Shown: in pieces, positions 6,348 to 6,625 of the stretch
Layout of the letters: each line of letters starts with the position of its first letter
Numbering within the stretch: the first letter of the stretch is position 1
Assembly (NCBI GenBank): GCA_003662515.1
Contig: QMYF01000030.1
Location: forward strand, 1 to 6,625
Source of the DNA: Candidatus Hecatellales archaeon
GTDB lineage: Archaea; Thermoproteota; Bathyarchaeia; Hecatellales; Hecatellaceae
DNA: 6,625 nt
Direction: 5' to 3'
Program-made: the position numbers and the translations under genes
The notes under the pieces: model-generated
The model's database searches: none
Told to the model about the DNA's origin: nothing
The model's input: the letters and a program-made list of their open reading frames with translations, nothing else

Positions 6348-6625
6348 ATGGCTGAAAACCTTATCGCCCTCTTCAAGGAGGAGCTAGCTAAAGGGAACCT
6401 GCTGGGAAGCAAATGTAAAAGCTGTGGAGCAGCCTTTATTCCGCCCAGGAAATTCTGCCCCCACTGTGGAGGCGAAGCAGAGGCCTCCACCTTCAAGGGT
6501 GAAGGAACCATTGAATCCTTCACCGTTATCCATGTGGCTCCCAAACAGTTCGCCGGATCGGCACCCTACATTCTGGCGTTGGTAAGGCTTGATGGGGGAG
6601 CCATGCTTATGGGCCGCCTCCAAGG
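6348..6625 (+). CDS. DUF35 / Zn-ribbon OB-fold acyl-CoA-associated protein (3' partial)
   Basis: An open frame runs from the ATG at 6348 to the window edge with no stop, 92 full codons visible. The protein has a short N-terminal helix (about 1-16), a rubredoxin-like zinc ribbon with Cys23-x2-Cys26 and Cys37-x2-Cys40, and then the beginning of an OB fold (GEGTIESFTVIHVAP, 51-65, then YILALVRLDGG and MGRL). This is the DUF35 architecture (COG1545), whose full length is usually about 130-150 aa, so about a third is missing. In archaea such proteins bridge the thiolase and HMG-CoA synthase and share a CoA-binding site, channelling acetoacetyl-CoA. The gene starts 9 bases after the thiolase stop with a strong ribosome binding site, fitting that partnership. 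Which acyl-CoA reaction it supports here is open. Confidence 0.92.
   Translation, partial: MAENLIALFKEELAKGNLLGSKCKSCGAAFIPPRKFCPHCGGEAEASTFKGEGTIESFTVIHVAPKQFAGSAPYILALVRLDGGAMLMGRLQ

Overview
This window is archaeal. The strongest sign is an overlapping gatD-gatE pair, the Glu-tRNA(Gln) amidotransferase that is found only in archaea. Archaeal-type thiolase and DUF35 genes, TATA-like promoters and purine-rich Shine-Dalgarno sites support this. I cannot fix the lineage from the sequence alone. A TACK-type archaeon (for example a Bathyarchaeia relative) is a guess from the look of the thiolase and FixC/FixX proteins. No transposon, integrase, CRISPR or phage gene is visible, and coding density is very high.

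Layout. (1) Positions 1-3211, plus strand: gatD (its 5' end lies outside the window) and gatE, overlapping by 4 bases. (2) Positions 3208-4790, minus strand: fixC then fixX, also overlapping by 4 bases. They encode an ETF:quinone-oxidoreductase-like flavoprotein and its ferredoxin-like partner. fixX and gatE converge so tightly that their stop codons overlap. (3) Positions 4791-4897: a divergent promoter region between fixC and a tRNA gene, carrying an imperfect inverted repeat. (4) Positions 4898-4985: tRNA-Leu(UAG) with a long variable arm and an encoded CCA. (5) Positions 4986-5096: a short leader with a candidate promoter. (6) Positions 5097-6625: an archaeal/SCP2-type thiolase followed by the start of a DUF35 zinc-ribbon/OB-fold gene that runs off the 3' edge.

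How the genes work together. GatD and GatE form one enzyme that makes Gln-tRNA(Gln). FixC and FixX should form a membrane-associated module passing electrons from an electron-transfer flavoprotein to a quinone, but no fixA or fixB is in the window. The thiolase and DUF35 protein are a recurrent archaeal pair. In the best known case they join HMG-CoA synthase to make HMG-CoA for isoprenoid lipids, but no HMG-CoA synthase is visible here. A fatty-acid or other acyl-CoA role alongside FixC/FixX is therefore also possible.

I see no clearly new multi-gene system. The observations most worth checking are the inverted repeat between fixC and the tRNA, a Ser in place of the usual FAD-binding Asp in FixC, the full cysteine set in FixX, and the thiolase insertion.
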